From Sphingomonas sp. KRR8 (lineage in GTDB: Bacteria; Pseudomonadota; Alphaproteobacteria; Sphingomonadales; Sphingomonadaceae), in the NCBI RefSeq assembly GCF_023559245.1, contig NZ_CP097462.1:62001-126000 (forward strand): a stretch of DNA of 64,000 bases, written 5' to 3'. The notes under the pieces are model-generated. The model did not search any database, was not told the origin of the DNA, and saw nothing but the letters and a program-made list of their open reading frames with translations. Shown here in pieces: positions 45,724 through 58,538 of the stretch (position 1 is the stretch's first letter; every line of letters begins with the position of its first letter). Both the position numbers and the translations under genes were made by a program.

Positions 45724-46646
45724 CCCGCCCCGCGCTCGTTCCCGTGCCGCCTTCCGAGCCTGCGCCCCTGTTCGCCGCGGCCAAGGGCGACATCGCGGTC
45801 AGCTTCGAATTCTTCCCGCCCAAGACCGAGAAGATGGCCGAGACCTTGTGGTCTTCGATCGAGACGCTCGCGCCCCTTCACCCGCAGTTCGTCTCTGTGA
45901 CATACGGCGCTGGCGGCTCGACCCGTGAGCGGACCCACGCCACCGTTGCCCGACTTGTCCGCGAGACCGGACTGCCAGCCGCAGCCCACCTGACCTGCGT
46001 CGATGCGAGCAAGGGCGAGATCGACGAAATCGCGCGGCAATATTGGGACGCGGGCGTGCGCCACATCGTCGCGCTTCGCGGCGATCCTCCCGAGGCTGGT
46101 GCCACCTACCAGCCGCATCCCGACGGTTATGCGGACGCCGCCGCCCTGGTTGCCGGGCTGAAGCAGGTCGCGCCGTTTGAGATCAGCGTCGCCTGCTATC
46201 CGGAGGTCCACCCGCAGGCGACTTGTCCGGAGGCCGACCTCGACAACCTCAAGCGTAAGGTGGACGCCGGCGCCGACCGCGCCATCAGCCAGTTTTTCTT
46301 CTCGCCCGAGGCGTTCCTGCGCTTCCGCGACCGCGCGGCGGCCTGCGGCATCAAGGCCGACATCGTTCCCGGCATCCTGCCGGTCAGCAGCGTCGCCCAG
46401 ACCCGCAAGTTCGCCGACCAGTGCGGGGCGGCCATCCCGGAATGGATGGACGAGCTGTTCGAAGGGCTCGACGACAAGCCCGCCGCGCGCCAGCTCATCG
46501 CCGCCACCATCGCCGCCGAGCTGTGCGGGCAACTCTACGCCAGCGGCGTTCGCCATTTCCATTTCTACACATTGAACCGCGCCGAGTTGGCTTACGCCAT
46601 CTGCCACCTCCTCGGGGTGCGCGCGGACCGAAAGGCCCAAGCATGA
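45720..46646 (+). CDS. metF: Methylenetetrahydrofolate reductase
   Basis: A 308-residue flavoenzyme that makes 5-methyl-THF for MetH. Visible are VSFEFFPPKTEKM, VTYGAGGSTRERTHATV, HLTCVDASKGEIDE, LRGDPPE and QFFFSPEAFLRF. The start overlaps the regulator stop by 4 bp and its stop overlaps metH-N by 4 bp, an unbroken coupled operon. Confidence 0.96.
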   Translation: MTRPALVPVPPSEPAPLFAAAKGDIAVSFEFFPPKTEKMAETLWSSIETLAPLHPQFVSVTYGAGGSTRERTHATVARLVRETGLPAAAHLTCVDASKGEIDEIARQYWDAGVRHIVALRGDPPEAGATYQPHPDGYADAAALVAGLKQVAPFEISVACYPEVHPQATCPEADLDNLKRKVDAGADRAISQFFFSPEAFLRFRDRAAACGIKADIVPGILPVSSVAQTRKFADQCGAAIPEWMDELFEGLDDKPAARQLIAATIAAELCGQLYASGVRHFHFYTLNRAELAYAICHLLGVRADRKAQA

Positions 46647-47671
46647 CCGACGCCGCCACTGCCCTGCGCGAGGCAGCTTCCAAGCGCATCCTGATCAAGG
46701 ACGGAGCCTATGGCACCGCCATCCAGCGCGAGGGGCTGGCGGCCGCGGACTATCGCGGCGACACCGGCCTGTCGAAGGACCAGAAGGGCAACAACGATTT
46801 GCTCTGCCTGACCCGGCCGGACCTCATCGCGACCATCTGCCAGGCCTATGTCGACGCGGGTGCCGACGTGCTCGGCACCAACAGCTTCAACGCCAACCGC
46901 ATCAGCCAGGCCGACTATGGCGCCGAGGAGCTGGTGCCGGAGATGAATGCCTGCGCCGCGCGCATCATCCGCGAGGTCGCGGACCGCAACGCCCAGAAGG
47001 ACGGTCGGCGCCGCTATGTCGCCGGCGCGCTCGGCCCGACGAACAAGACATTGTCACTGTCGCCCGACGTCAACGATCCCGGTTTTCGCGAAGTCGATTT
47101 CGACACGGTGAAGGCCGCCTACCGTGAGCAGGCCGAGGCGTTGCTGGAGGGCGGCGCCGACTTCATCCTGATCGAAACGGTGTTCGACACGCTGAACTGC
47201 AAGGCGGCGGTGATGGCCGCGCTGGACCTCGCCCCGATCATGATCTCGATGACCCTGACCGACCTCTCGGGCCGCAACCTGTCCGGCCACACGGTGGAGG
47301 CCTTCTGGGCCAGCGTTCGCCATGCAAAGCCGCTCAGCATCGGCCTCAACTGCAGCTTCGGCGCGGCGCAGCTGCGCCCGCACCTGGCCGCGCTCAATAC
47401 GCAGGCTGACACGCTGATCATGGCCTATCCGAACGCTGGCCTGCCCAATGACCTTGGCCAATATGACGAGGCAGCCGAGGAAACGGCTGCGCAGGTCGCC
47501 GAGTGGGTCGATGATGGCCTTGTGAACATCGTCGGTGGATGTTGCGGTACGACTCCTGCCCACATCGCCGCGATCGCCGGGGCGGTGCGTGGGCGTCAGC
47601 CCCGCGCCGTCCCGCAGGCGCCGCGTCGCACCGTCCTCGCGGGCCTCGAGCCGATGGTCCTGGCCGCCTGA
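46643..47671 (+). CDS. metH: Methionine synthase, homocysteine-binding subunit (split MetH, N-terminal module)
   Basis: A 342-residue homocysteine S-methyltransferase domain, equal to the first module of MetH. It has [32 protein letters not shown], and the zinc ligands Cys in IGLNCSFGA and the Cys-Cys pair in [12 protein letters not shown]. It ends at a stop one base before the ATG of the second half. Split MetH is a known arrangement in alphaproteobacteria, so this is not a fresh frameshift. Confidence 0.93.
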   Translation: MTDAATALREAASKRILIKDGAYGTAIQREGLAAADYRGDTGLSKDQKGNNDLLCLTRPDLIATICQAYVDAGADVLGTNSFNANRISQADYGAEELVPEMNACAARIIREVADRNAQKDGRRRYVAGALGPTNKTLSLSPDVNDPGFREVDFDTVKAAYREQAEALLEGGADFILIETVFDTLNCKAAVMAALDLAPIMISMTLTDLSGRNLSGHTVEAFWASVRHAKPLSIGLNCSFGAAQLRPHLAALNTQADTLIMAYPNAGLPNDLGQYDEAAEETAAQVAEWVDDGLVNIVGGCCGTTPAHIAAIAGAVRGRQPRAVPQAPRRTVLAGLEPMVLAA

Positions 47672-47672
47672 C

Positions 47673-50290
<2,618 letters not shown>

Positions 50291-50291
<1 letters not shown>

Positions 50292-52303
50292 TGCTAGGGC
50301 GGCGGCAAGTGGCTCGCTTCTTCCTCTTGCTCCTCGCCCTGCTGACCAGCGCGCCGGCCATGGCGCAGCTTGGCTCGGCGCGCCCGCACATCACCGCGCA
50401 GCTCGTGGTCGACGGACCGGTTCGCCCTGGGCAGGAGGCCGACCTCGCCATCCTGATGACGCCCGAGCCCGGCTGGCACGGCTATTGGTCGAACCCCGGC
50501 GATGCGGGCCAGCCGATGACGCTCAACTGGCAGCTGCCGAAGGGCGCGAGCGTCGGCCCGCTGCGCTACCCGGTGCCAAAGACGCTCACCATCGCCGGGC
50601 TGATGAACTACGTCTTCACCGGCCCCTACGCGATCCTCACCCGCCTCAAGGTGCCTGCGGATGTAACCGGAACCTTGCCGATCCGCGCCAAGGCCTTCTG
50701 GCTCGCCTGCACCGACGAGATTTGCGTGCCGGAGCAGGGCGAGCTGAGCCTCGACGTCCCGATCGGGGGCGGCGCGGACGAGCAGACGCGCTTCGATGGC
50801 TGGCGGCGGCAACTGCCGCGCCCATTGGGCAGCGCCGCGCATTTCGCGGCAAACGGTACGGCCGTCCGCCTTGGCATCCCGTTTCCAGCCGGCGTGGCGG
50901 TGGACCACCCGCACTTCTTCCCGGCGGACGGAGTGCCGCTGGACCATGCCGCACCGCAGCGTTTTTCCCGCGATGGCGACCTGCTGATCGCGGAGCTCAC
51001 CTTCAAGCGACCGCCAACTTTGGTGGACGGCGTGCTCGGCATGGGACCAAGTGGCGGGCTCGCCATCGGGGCCACACCAGGCACGGTACCAACTGGCGGC
51101 ACGCCGATCGGCGAGGCGGCGAGCACCGGCTGGAGCGCCCTTGGCTGGGCACTGCTCGGCGCGCTGGCCGGCGGGTTGCTGCTCAACCTGATGCCCTGCG
51201 TTTTCCCGATCCTCGCGTTAAAGGCACTCGCGCTTGCGCGGGCGGGCGGGGACGAGCGCCACGCCCGCCATGATGCACTGGCCTACACGGCTGGGGCGAT
51301 TGTCGGTACTGGCGCGCTCGGCATCGCGCTGCTGCTGATCCGCGCCGGCGGCACGGCGGCCGGCTGGGCCTTCCAGCTGCAGGACCCGCGCACCATCCTT
51401 GTCCTGCTGCTCCTCGGCACCGCAATCACGCTCAACCTGCTGGGCACGTTCAAGCTGCCGGTGCTCGGTGGGGAAGCAAGCCCTCGCGGCGGTTTCGCGA
51501 CCGGTGCACTGGCGGCCTTCGTCGCCACTCCCTGCGCCGGTCCCTTCATGGGCGCGGCGCTTGGCGCGGCACTGCTGCTGCCCGCTGCCGGCGCCATCCT
51601 GGTCTTCGCGGCCCTCGGGCTCGGCATCGCGCTGCCTTTCCTGCTCGTCGCCTTCATCCCCACTCTGCGCAAACGCCTGCCAAAGCCAGGCGCGTGGATG
51701 CTTCGCCTTCAGCGCATCCTGGCCATCCCCATGGGCCTGAGCACGCTCGCCGCACTGTGGCTGCTCTATCGTCAGGGCGGCACCAGCGGGCTGTTGCTTG
51801 GCCTCCTCGCCGCCGCCCTGCTGGTCACGGCGCTGGTCCTCGCCGGGCGCCGCCAGTCACGTGGGCTTCCGGCGCTCGGCCGCCCCGTCGCCATTGCTCT
51901 CGCACTCGCGATCGTGCCCCTGCTCGGCATCGGTCGCGGCGAGCAGGCCGTCGTCACCAAGACCGCCAATGCCGAAGCGTGGAGTGAGGCCAGGGTCGCC
52001 GCCTATCGCCAGCAGAACCGCCCCGTTTTCGTCTACTTCACCGCTGACTGGTGCCTCACCTGCAAGGTCAACGAAGCCAACGCGATTGATCGCGCGCCGG
52101 TGCAGGACGCGTTCAAGGCCGCCCATGTTGCGGTGCTCGCGGGCGACTGGACCAATGGCGATCCCGCCATCACCCGCTTCCTCGAAAGCCGCGCCCGCGC
52201 CGGGGTGCCTCTCTACCTCTGGTACGCGCCCGGCAAGGAACCCGAAGAGCTCCCGCAAATCCTCACCCCGGCCATGCTCACCGAGCGGGCGCAGGGCTCC
52301 TAG
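50291..52303 (+). CDS. ScsB/DsbD-type thiol:disulfide interchange protein
   Basis: A 670-residue inner-membrane reductant carrier. It has a signal peptide (residues 1-25), an N-terminal periplasmic domain (about 28-270, with CTDEIC), eight membrane segments whose redox cysteines appear in NLMPCVFPIL and ATPCAGPFMGA, and a C-terminal thioredoxin-like domain with CLTC at Cys588 and Cys591 (FTADWCLTCKVNEANA). This arrangement favours the ScsB branch. It moves electrons from cytoplasmic thioredoxin to the periplasm. Start ATG overlaps the metH stop (TGATG). The 3' end overlaps the convergent amidohydrolase by 26 bp. Confidence 0.9.
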
Positions 52304-53933
52304 ACCACACCCGCTCGCCCGCGATCCACGTCTCCTCGACCGCAGTCCGCGCAAGGTCGTGCGGGCTGACCCGGTCCACCGGCCGATCGACCAGGATGAA
52401 GTCTGCCCACTTGCCAGGCTCCAGGCTGCCGTAGCGGCTTTCCGCGAACCCGGCCCAGGCCGCATCCCGCGTGAAGCCCTTCAGCGCCTGCGCGAAGGTC
52501 AGTTTCTCCCACGGCCGCCATCCGCCCGGCGGCTGATCGTCCAGCCCCTGCCGGCTCACCGCCGCGGCAAGTCCCGGGAAGGGGTTCGGGTCCTCCACCG
52601 GAAAATCCGAGCCCAGCGCCAGCCGTGCCCCGCTCTTCGCCAGCGTCTGCCAAGCGTACGCGCCTGCCAGCCGCTTCGGCCCCAGACGCGCCTGTGCCAT
52701 CAGCCGGTCGCTGGTCTCGTGGGTCGGTTGCATGGAGGCGACCACCTTGTCCCGGGCGAACCGCTGAAGGTCCGCGGGGTCGAGGATCTGCGCGTGCTCG
52801 ATCCGCCAGCGCCGGTCGCCCTTGGCCGACCCCAACTGCTCATAAGCGCTCAGCACCATGGCATTGGCCGCGTCGCCGATCGCATGCACCGCGATCTGCC
52901 ATCCGCCTGCCGCCGCCGCGCCGGCCTGCGCCTTGAGCTCCGCCGGGGTCAGCAGTGCCAGCCCGCGCGTCGGCGCATCGGCATAAGGCTGCTTCAGATA
53001 CGCCCCCCGCGAGCCCAGCGCACCATCGGCATAGAGCTTCACGCCATTGAGCTTGAGCCGGTCGCCGAACGACCAGCCCGTGTTCCGTTCGGCCGTGATC
53101 GCCTTCAGCCCGCCCGGTCCGGCGGCATAGCTCATGATCCGGAACTTGAGCGCCCCCTCGCCATAGGCCGCGCGCATGGCGTGCCAGTCATCGATGCTGG
53201 TCCCCATGTCCGCGGCGGCGGTCACGCCCTTGGCCAGCAGGTCGCGCTGTGCCGCCAGCAGCGCTGTCCGCCGCTGCGCCGGAGTGGCGGAGGGCACCGA
53301 CCGCTCGATCAGGTCCTTGGCAGCGTCGACGAACAGCCCAGTCGGCCGTCCGTCAGCGGCGCGCTCGATCCGCCCGCCCGACGGAGCCGCCGTCGCGGCG
53401 GTCACTCCCGCGGCCCGCATCGCCGCGCCATTGGCGACGCCGGCGTGCCCGTCCACGCGGCCGAGCCAGACCGTCCGGTCGCTCACCACGGAATCAAGGT
53501 CGGCGGCGGTCGGAAAGCGCTTGTCCGCCCACATCTCCTGGTTCCAGCCGCGCCCGACGATCCACGGCAGCTCCGGATGTGCCGCCGCATAAGCCTTCAA
53601 CCGGGCCTGCAATTCTCCCACCGAGCGAATGCCGGTGACGTCCAGCTGCAGCAGGCCAGCGCCCAGTTCCATCACATGGCCATGGGCGTCGATCAGCCCC
53701 GGCAGCATCGTCCTGCCGCCGCCATCCACCACCTTCGTGCTCCCCGGCAGCTTCAGCAGCTCGCCGTGCAGCACCCGCTTCACCTTGCCATCGTCCCCGA
53801 CCAGCAGGCCGGTGAAATGCTCGACCCTGCCGTCCGCACCGACCTGAACGCCGGTGACGTTGCGCACCAGCGTGTCCGCCAAGGCTGGGGTGGAGGAGAG
53901 TAGGGCGACGAGCAGCAGGGCAGGGCGTGTCAT
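52278..53933 (-). CDS. Exported amidohydrolase (YtcJ-like)
   Basis: A 551-residue metal-dependent hydrolase with signal peptide MTRPALLLVALLSSTPALA. Metal ligands are seen in LPGLIDAHGHVMELG, IAVHAIGDAANAMV, WRIEHAQILDP and the Asp in LALGSDFPVEDPNPFPG. The C-terminus ends in the YtcJ pattern SLEPGKWADFILVD. The substrate is unknown. Its last 26 bp lie under the end of the opposite-strand dsbD-like gene. It is divergent from ilvA with 52 bp between starts. Confidence 0.88.
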   Translation of the reverse strand: MTRPALLLVALLSSTPALADTLVRNVTGVQVGADGRVEHFTGLLVGDDGKVKRVLHGELLKLPGSTKVVDGGGRTMLPGLIDAHGHVMELGAGLLQLDVTGIRSVGELQARLKAYAAAHPELPWIVGRGWNQEMWADKRFPTAADLDSVVSDRTVWLGRVDGHAGVANGAAMRAAGVTAATAAPSGGRIERAADGRPTGLFVDAAKDLIERSVPSATPAQRRTALLAAQRDLLAKGVTAAADMGTSIDDWHAMRAAYGEGALKFRIMSYAAGPGGLKAITAERNTGWSFGDRLKLNGVKLYADGALGSRGAYLKQPYADAPTRGLALLTPAELKAQAGAAAAGGWQIAVHAIGDAANAMVLSAYEQLGSAKGDRRWRIEHAQILDPADLQRFARDKVVASMQPTHETSDRLMAQARLGPKRLAGAYAWQTLAKSGARLALGSDFPVEDPNPFPGLAAAVSRQGLDDQPPGGWRPWEKLTFAQALKGFTRDAAWAGFAESRYGSLEPGKWADFILVDRPVDRVSPHDLARTAVEETWIAGERVWSRSPAPAR

Positions 53934-53985
53934 GCCCGCCAGCCTAGCATTGTTCCGCTCCGCCGGAAGGGCTAGCGGAACGCCC

Positions 53986-55200
53986 ATGGAGCTTCCCACC
54001 CTCGACGACATCCGCGCCGCCGCAGTCCGTATCGAAGGCGCCGTCCAGCGCACCCAGACCAAGCGCAGCCGGACTTTGTCCGAAATCACCGGCGCCGACG
54101 TCTGGCTCAAGTTCGAGAATCTGCAGTTCACCGCCGCCTACAAGGAGCGCGGCGCACTCAACAAGCTGCTCCAGCTGACCAAGGAAGAGCGTGGCAAGGG
54201 CGTCATCGCGGCCAGTGCCGGCAACCACGCGCAAGCGGTCGCCTACCATGGCCGGCGCCTTGGCATTCCGGTCACCATCGTCATGCCGACCAACACGCCG
54301 ACGATGAAGATCAGCCAGACCCGTGAACACGGCGCCCGCGTCATCCTCCATGGCGAACGGTTCGACGATGCCTACGCCCATGCGCTCGAGGTCGCCGAAG
54401 CGGACGGGCTGATCTTCGTTCATCCCTTCGACGACCCCAAGATCATGGCGGGCGCGGGCACCATCGGGCTGGAATTGCTGGAGCAGGTCGAGGACCTCGA
54501 TTGCGTGGTCGTGCCGATCGGCGGCGGCGGGCTCATCAGCGGCGTCGCCACCGCCATCAAGGCGCTCAAACCTTCGGTCGAGGTGATCGGCGTGGAAGCG
54601 CAGCTCTATCCCTCGATGAAGAATGTCATCGATCACCAGCACGGCGCGATTGGCGGCGACACGCTGGCCGAGGGCATCGCGGTCAAGGAACCCGGTCAGC
54701 TCACCCGCGCGGTGATCGGCAAGTATGTCGACCGGATCGAGCTGGTCGAGGAACGCCACATCGAACATGCCGTGGCGCTGCTGGTCGGGATCGAGAAGAC
54801 GGTGGTCGAAGGTGCCGGGGCCGCGGGCCTGGCGCTGATCCTCGCCCGCAAGGAGCAGTTCGCGGGCAAGCGGGTCGCCACCATTCTGTGCGGCGGCAAC
54901 ATCGACACGCACCTGCTGGCGAACGTCCTCATCCGCGAGCTGGTCCGCTGCGGCCGCATCGCCCGGCTCCGGATCTTCGCGCAGGACCGGCCGGGTGCGT
55001 TGGCCAACATCACCCGGATCATCTGGGAACAGGGCGTCAACGTGGTCGAGGTGTACCACAACCGCATCTTCACCGCGCTCCCCGCCAAGGACACCGAGAT
55101 CGAGGTCGAGGTGGAGGCACGGGATGCCGGCGACATCGACGCGCTTGAAGCGAAGTTGAACGAGCACGGCTTCCAGGTCCACCGCGAGCGCCTGGATTAA
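53986..55200 (+). CDS. ilvA: Threonine ammonia-lyase (biosynthetic-type with ACT domain)
   Basis: A 404-residue PLP enzyme that deaminates threonine to 2-oxobutyrate. PLP-Lys53 lies in FTAAYKERGALNK, followed by ASAGNHAQAVAYHGRRLG, the phosphate loop VPIGGGGLISGV and a C-terminal ACT-like domain (RLRIFAQDRPGALANITRII, about 323-400) for allosteric control. The short ACT form is the IlvA1/TdcB-like type. The start MELPTLDDI at 53986 fits the family. Confidence 0.93.
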   Translation: MELPTLDDIRAAAVRIEGAVQRTQTKRSRTLSEITGADVWLKFENLQFTAAYKERGALNKLLQLTKEERGKGVIAASAGNHAQAVAYHGRRLGIPVTIVMPTNTPTMKISQTREHGARVILHGERFDDAYAHALEVAEADGLIFVHPFDDPKIMAGAGTIGLELLEQVEDLDCVVVPIGGGGLISGVATAIKALKPSVEVIGVEAQLYPSMKNVIDHQHGAIGGDTLAEGIAVKEPGQLTRAVIGKYVDRIELVEERHIEHAVALLVGIEKTVVEGAGAAGLALILARKEQFAGKRVATILCGGNIDTHLLANVLIRELVRCGRIARLRIFAQDRPGALANITRIIWEQGVNVVEVYHNRIFTALPAKDTEIEVEVEARDAGDIDALEAKLNEHGFQVHRERLD

Positions 55201-55210
55201 CCACGCGGCA

Positions 55211-55228
55211 CTCCGGTCGCGGCCGGAG
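55211..55228. terminator. Hairpin in the ilvA-bpt gap
   Basis: Arms CTCCGG / CCGGAG (6 bp, 6-nt loop) 10 bp after the ilvA stop. It is followed by GCCCACG, somewhat like the flank of the REP-like units. Apart from this I see no gene in the 225-bp gap (55201-55425). Confidence 0.35.
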
Positions 55229-55425
55229 CCCACGTGCACCGCTCGGCGCTTTTCCGCCCAGATCCCGCTGCTGAGCGGCCTGATTCTCGTTTGCCCGCCG
55301 GGCCGATTGCCCCATCACGACACAGGCTTTGTCCTTAACCACGTTCTGGAGGGAGCGCCCCCTTCACATGCGCGTTGGTCCGGCACATAAACACTTTCGT
55401 AACTTTTCCCGGAGCCGCCGGACTC

Positions 55426-56220
55426 GTGAGTGCCCCTTTTCGATTTCCGAAATTCTTCGTCACCTCGCCGAGCCCGTGCCCGTACCTGCCGGGCAAGGTC
55501 GAGCGGAAGGTGTTCACGGAGCTGTCGGGCCATCAGGCGGGGGAGCTGAACGAGGCCCTTGGGCGGATCGGATTCCGCCGCTCGCAGTCGGTCGCCTATC
55601 GGCCCAGCTGCATCGACTGCAACGCTTGCGTGTCCGTCCGGGTCGACGCCAACGAATTCACGCCCACCCGCACCCAGCGCAAGCTGCTGAAGCGCTATGC
55701 CGACCTGGAAGTCACGGCCTGCAAGCCGTGGACCACGGAAGAGCAATATGATCTCCTCCGCCGCTACCTGTCGCAGCGCCATCCGGGCGGCGGCATGGCG
55801 GAGATGGACGAGAATGATTTCGCCGACATGGTGGAGCAGACCCCGGTCCGCACCTACGTCGTCGAATATCGCGAGCCGTCGGTTGATGGCACTCCGGGCA
55901 AGCTGGTCGGCGCTTGCCTCAGCGACCAGCAGAATGACGGCCTGTCGATGATCTACAGCTTCTACGACGTCGGCCCCGACGCGCGGAAGGGTCTCGGCAC
56001 CTTCATCATCCTCGACCATATCATTCGCGCTGCACGCGCCGGCCTGCCCTATGTCTATCTGGGCTATTGGGTCGATGGCTCGGATCGCATGGCCTACAAG
56101 GCGCAATTCCGGCCGATGGAAAAGCTCGGCCGCGACGGCTGGCACCGGTTTGAACCGCCCGCCCAGGACCATAGCCCGCGCCTCGACCGAGTGCTCCGCC
56201 AGCGCGGCCTCAAACTCTAA
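55426..56220 (+). CDS. bpt: Aspartate/glutamate leucyltransferase (Bpt, N-end rule)
   Basis: A 264-residue tRNA-protein transferase. Residues [24 protein letters not shown] at the N-terminus and [23 protein letters not shown] (Cys cluster) are diagnostic of the Ate1/Bpt family. The C-terminal half has [23 protein letters not shown] and [22 protein letters not shown]. It tags N-terminal Asp or Glu with Leu for ClpS/ClpAP degradation. Start GTG at 55426 (VSAPFRFP) is preferred; other starts lie 17 codons upstream. Confidence 0.92.
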   Translation: MSAPFRFPKFFVTSPSPCPYLPGKVERKVFTELSGHQAGELNEALGRIGFRRSQSVAYRPSCIDCNACVSVRVDANEFTPTRTQRKLLKRYADLEVTACKPWTTEEQYDLLRRYLSQRHPGGGMAEMDENDFADMVEQTPVRTYVVEYREPSVDGTPGKLVGACLSDQQNDGLSMIYSFYDVGPDARKGLGTFIILDHIIRAARAGLPYVYLGYWVDGSDRMAYKAQFRPMEKLGRDGWHRFEPPAQDHSPRLDRVLRQRGLKL

Positions 56221-56300
56221 CTACGCCTGAGTCCGGTCGTCCTTGAACAATAGGACTGCGGCTGCTTCCGTCACCCAACTGGTGCGGAGCAGGACGAATC

Positions 56301-57827
56301 GTGGCGCAGGAACAAGAGCAAGGTGACCGCGCACCCCCCAGGGCAGGGGAAAATGCGCCGGCCGCTGACGCGCCGCACCAGGGAAACTTGGAAACTTCGA
56401 CGGCGGTGGCGGGGCCGCACCAGGGAAACTTGGAAACTTCGCGGCCCTGGCCCGTGTGGCTCGCGGCGCTCGTCGGGCTGCTGCTGACCGCCGGCGCCTT
56501 CTGGCCCGGGATCATGATCGACGATGCGCGCTGGCAGTACCAGCAGTCGGTCGACAATGCTTATGAGGATTGGCACCCGCCGATCATGGCGTGGCTGTGG
56601 CGCCAGTTGAGCCTGGTCCTTCCTGGACCGGGGCTCATGCTGGCGCTGCAGCTGCTGCTCGCCTGGGGCGGGATGGCGCTGATCGGCGGCTGGGCCAAGC
56701 GTCGCGGCTGGAAGGGCGCGGCGCTTGGTGTGGTCGCCGCTGGCTTTCTGCCGGGTGCGCTAATGCTGATGGGGGCGGTCACCAAGGACTGCCTGATGGC
56801 GGGCACCCTGCTTGCCGCCACGGGTCTTCTGCTGTGGCTTCAGGACGTTCGCACTACTCATGCGGGTTGGCTGCTTCGGACCCTGATCTTCGCATTGCTG
56901 CTGTTCGCTGCGGCGCTCCGCTTCAACGCCTTCCTCGCCTGCCTGCCACTGGCTCTTGCCGCCGTTCCAGCAAGCTCGCTGGCGAGCTGGCCGCGGCGCA
57001 TCGGTGCTGCCCTGCTGTTCTCCGCGGCGTTCCTGGCTGTCGGCCCAGCAGTCTCGTCCGCGCTTCACGCCGAGAAGACAGGCGTGCAGCAGTCGCTGAT
57101 CATCTTCGACCTGGGCGGGATCACCGCCTTCAGCGGGCAGAACGTTTTCCCCGATCTCGGCGTTCGCGATCCGGTCGCCGTCAATGCCCGATGCTACGAT
57201 CCCTATCAGTGGGATACCTATTCAGACTGGGCCAAGGTGCCGTGCCCGCTCGGCTATGACGCCATCCAGCCGCTGGTGGACGATGAGGACATTGACCCGA
57301 AGGCGCTCTGGATCGACGCGATCCGCCATCATCCGCTCGCCTATGCGGAGCACCGCCTCGCGCACTTCAATCAGGCCACCTACTTCCTCATCCGGCACAG
57401 CCCCGGGAACACCGGCTGGCTCACGTCCGTCGACAATCCCTGGCATTATCAGGTGACACCCAACCCGGTGCTGGACGCGGTCGGTACCGCGGACAGACTC
57501 GTGCTGAAGACGCCGCTTGGCTGGCCGATCATCTGGCTGGCGCTCGCCCTTGCGGCACTGGTGGGGGCCCTGGCACTTCGCGTCCGCGGACCGGCGCTGG
57601 CCCTTGCCGCCTCGGCCTTCCTCTACGGGAGCGGCTATCTCCTGGTCGGGGTGGCCACGGGCATGCGCTACCAGCTGTGGACCTGGTTCGCCGCAATCAT
57701 CGCAGCGCTGTTCGTCTGGGCCGAATGGCGAAACAGCCAGCGCGGTCTCCCACGCTGGCTGCCGATTGCGCTGATTCTATTGGTCCTCGTCCCTGCCGCA
57801 CTCGGCCTGGGGGCGAGGACAGGATAA
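56301..57827 (+). CDS. Polytopic membrane protein of unknown function
   Basis: A 508-residue protein with about ten to eleven hydrophobic segments. A cytoplasmic N-terminal tail of about 48 residues is followed by the first helix, then an extracytoplasmic loop with IDDARWQYQQSVDNAYEDWHPP, and further helices. A large loop (about 250-385) holds ARCYDPYQWDTYSDWAKVPCP and HHPLAYAEHRLAHFNQATYF. The build resembles glycosyltransferase-family-39 or O-antigen-related membrane enzymes with an N-terminal acidic loop, but no catalytic motif is certain. Its N-terminal tail contains a 28-bp direct repeat. GTG start at 56301 with GGAGCAGGA upstream. Confidence 0.65.
   Translation: MAQEQEQGDRAPPRAGENAPAADAPHQGNLETSTAVAGPHQGNLETSRPWPVWLAALVGLLLTAGAFWPGIMIDDARWQYQQSVDNAYEDWHPPIMAWLWRQLSLVLPGPGLMLALQLLLAWGGMALIGGWAKRRGWKGAALGVVAAGFLPGALMLMGAVTKDCLMAGTLLAATGLLLWLQDVRTTHAGWLLRTLIFALLLFAAALRFNAFLACLPLALAAVPASSLASWPRRIGAALLFSAAFLAVGPAVSSALHAEKTGVQQSLIIFDLGGITAFSGQNVFPDLGVRDPVAVNARCYDPYQWDTYSDWAKVPCPLGYDAIQPLVDDEDIDPKALWIDAIRHHPLAYAEHRLAHFNQATYFLIRHSPGNTGWLTSVDNPWHYQVTPNPVLDAVGTADRLVLKTPLGWPIIWLALALAALVGALALRVRGPALALAASAFLYGSGYLLVGVATGMRYQLWTWFAAIIAALFVWAEWRNSQRGLPRWLPIALILLVLVPAALGLGARTG
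56372..56441. repeat. 28-bp direct repeat in the N-terminal tail of the membrane protein
   Basis: The same 28 bp occur at 56372-56399 and 56414-56441, 42 bp apart (14 codons). Each contains GGAAACTT twice in tandem and encodes PHQGNLETS, using GGA, TTG and ACT codons that are rare in this GC-rich region. The surrounding coding frame is undisturbed. Confidence 0.85.
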
Positions 57828-57830
57828 GCC

Positions 57831-58538
57831 TCAGGCAACTGCCGCTTCCGGCAGCTCCGCCTCGTTGGGATCACGCAGCACATAGCCACGGCCCCATACG
57901 GTCTCAATGTAATTGTCACCGCCGCAGGCCAGGCTCAACTTCTTGCGCAGCTTGCAGATGAAGACGTCGATGATCTTCAGTTCAGGCTCGTCCATTCCGC
58001 CATACAGGTGGTTGAGGAACATTTCCTTGGTGAGCGTCGTGCCCTTGCGGAGCGAGAGCAGCTCCAGCATCGCATATTCCTTGCCGGTCAGGTGGACGCG
58101 GTTGGAATCCACTTCGACCGTCTTGGCGTCCAGGTTGACGGCAAGCTTGCCGGTACGGATGACCGATTGGCTGTGCCCCTTGGAGCGGCGGACGATCGCG
58201 TGGATGCGGGCGACCAGCTCATCCCGGTGGAATGGCTTGGTGACATAATCGTCGGCGCCAAAGCCCAGCGCGCGGACCTTGGAGTCCATCTCGCCGATGC
58301 CCGACAGGATCAGGACCGGAGTGGAGACCTTGGCCGTCCGCAGCTTCTTCAGCACGTCATAGCCGTGCATGTCGGGCAGGTTCAGGTCGAGGAGGATGAT
58401 GTCGTAATCGTACAGTTTGCCGAGATCGAGGCCCTCTTCCCCGAGATCGGTGGTGTAGACGTTGAACCCTTCGGTGCCGAGCATCAGCTCGATGCTCTTG
58501 GCAGTGGTCGGCTCGTCCTCGATCAACAGCACACGCAT
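57831..58538 (-). CDS. ctrA: Cell-cycle response regulator CtrA
   Basis: A 235-residue OmpR-type regulator. Receiver domain 1-118 with Asp51 in [11 protein letters not shown] and the signal loop [29 protein letters not shown]-binding domain about 125-225 with [27 protein letters not shown] and [28 protein letters not shown], characteristic of CtrA. The usual short C-terminal Ala tail that targets ClpXP (EAAVA) is present. It is master regulator of the cell cycle in alphaproteobacteria. Start [10 protein letters not shown] at 58538. Confidence 0.96.
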   Translation of the reverse strand: MRVLLIEDEPTTAKSIELMLGTEGFNVYTTDLGEEGLDLGKLYDYDIILLDLNLPDMHGYDVLKKLRTAKVSTPVLILSGIGEMDSKVRALGFGADDYVTKPFHRDELVARIHAIVRRSKGHSQSVIRTGKLAVNLDAKTVEVDSNRVHLTGKEYAMLELLSLRKGTTLTKEMFLNHLYGGMDEPELKIIDVFICKLRKKLSLACGGDNYIETVWGRGYVLRDPNEAELPEAAVA

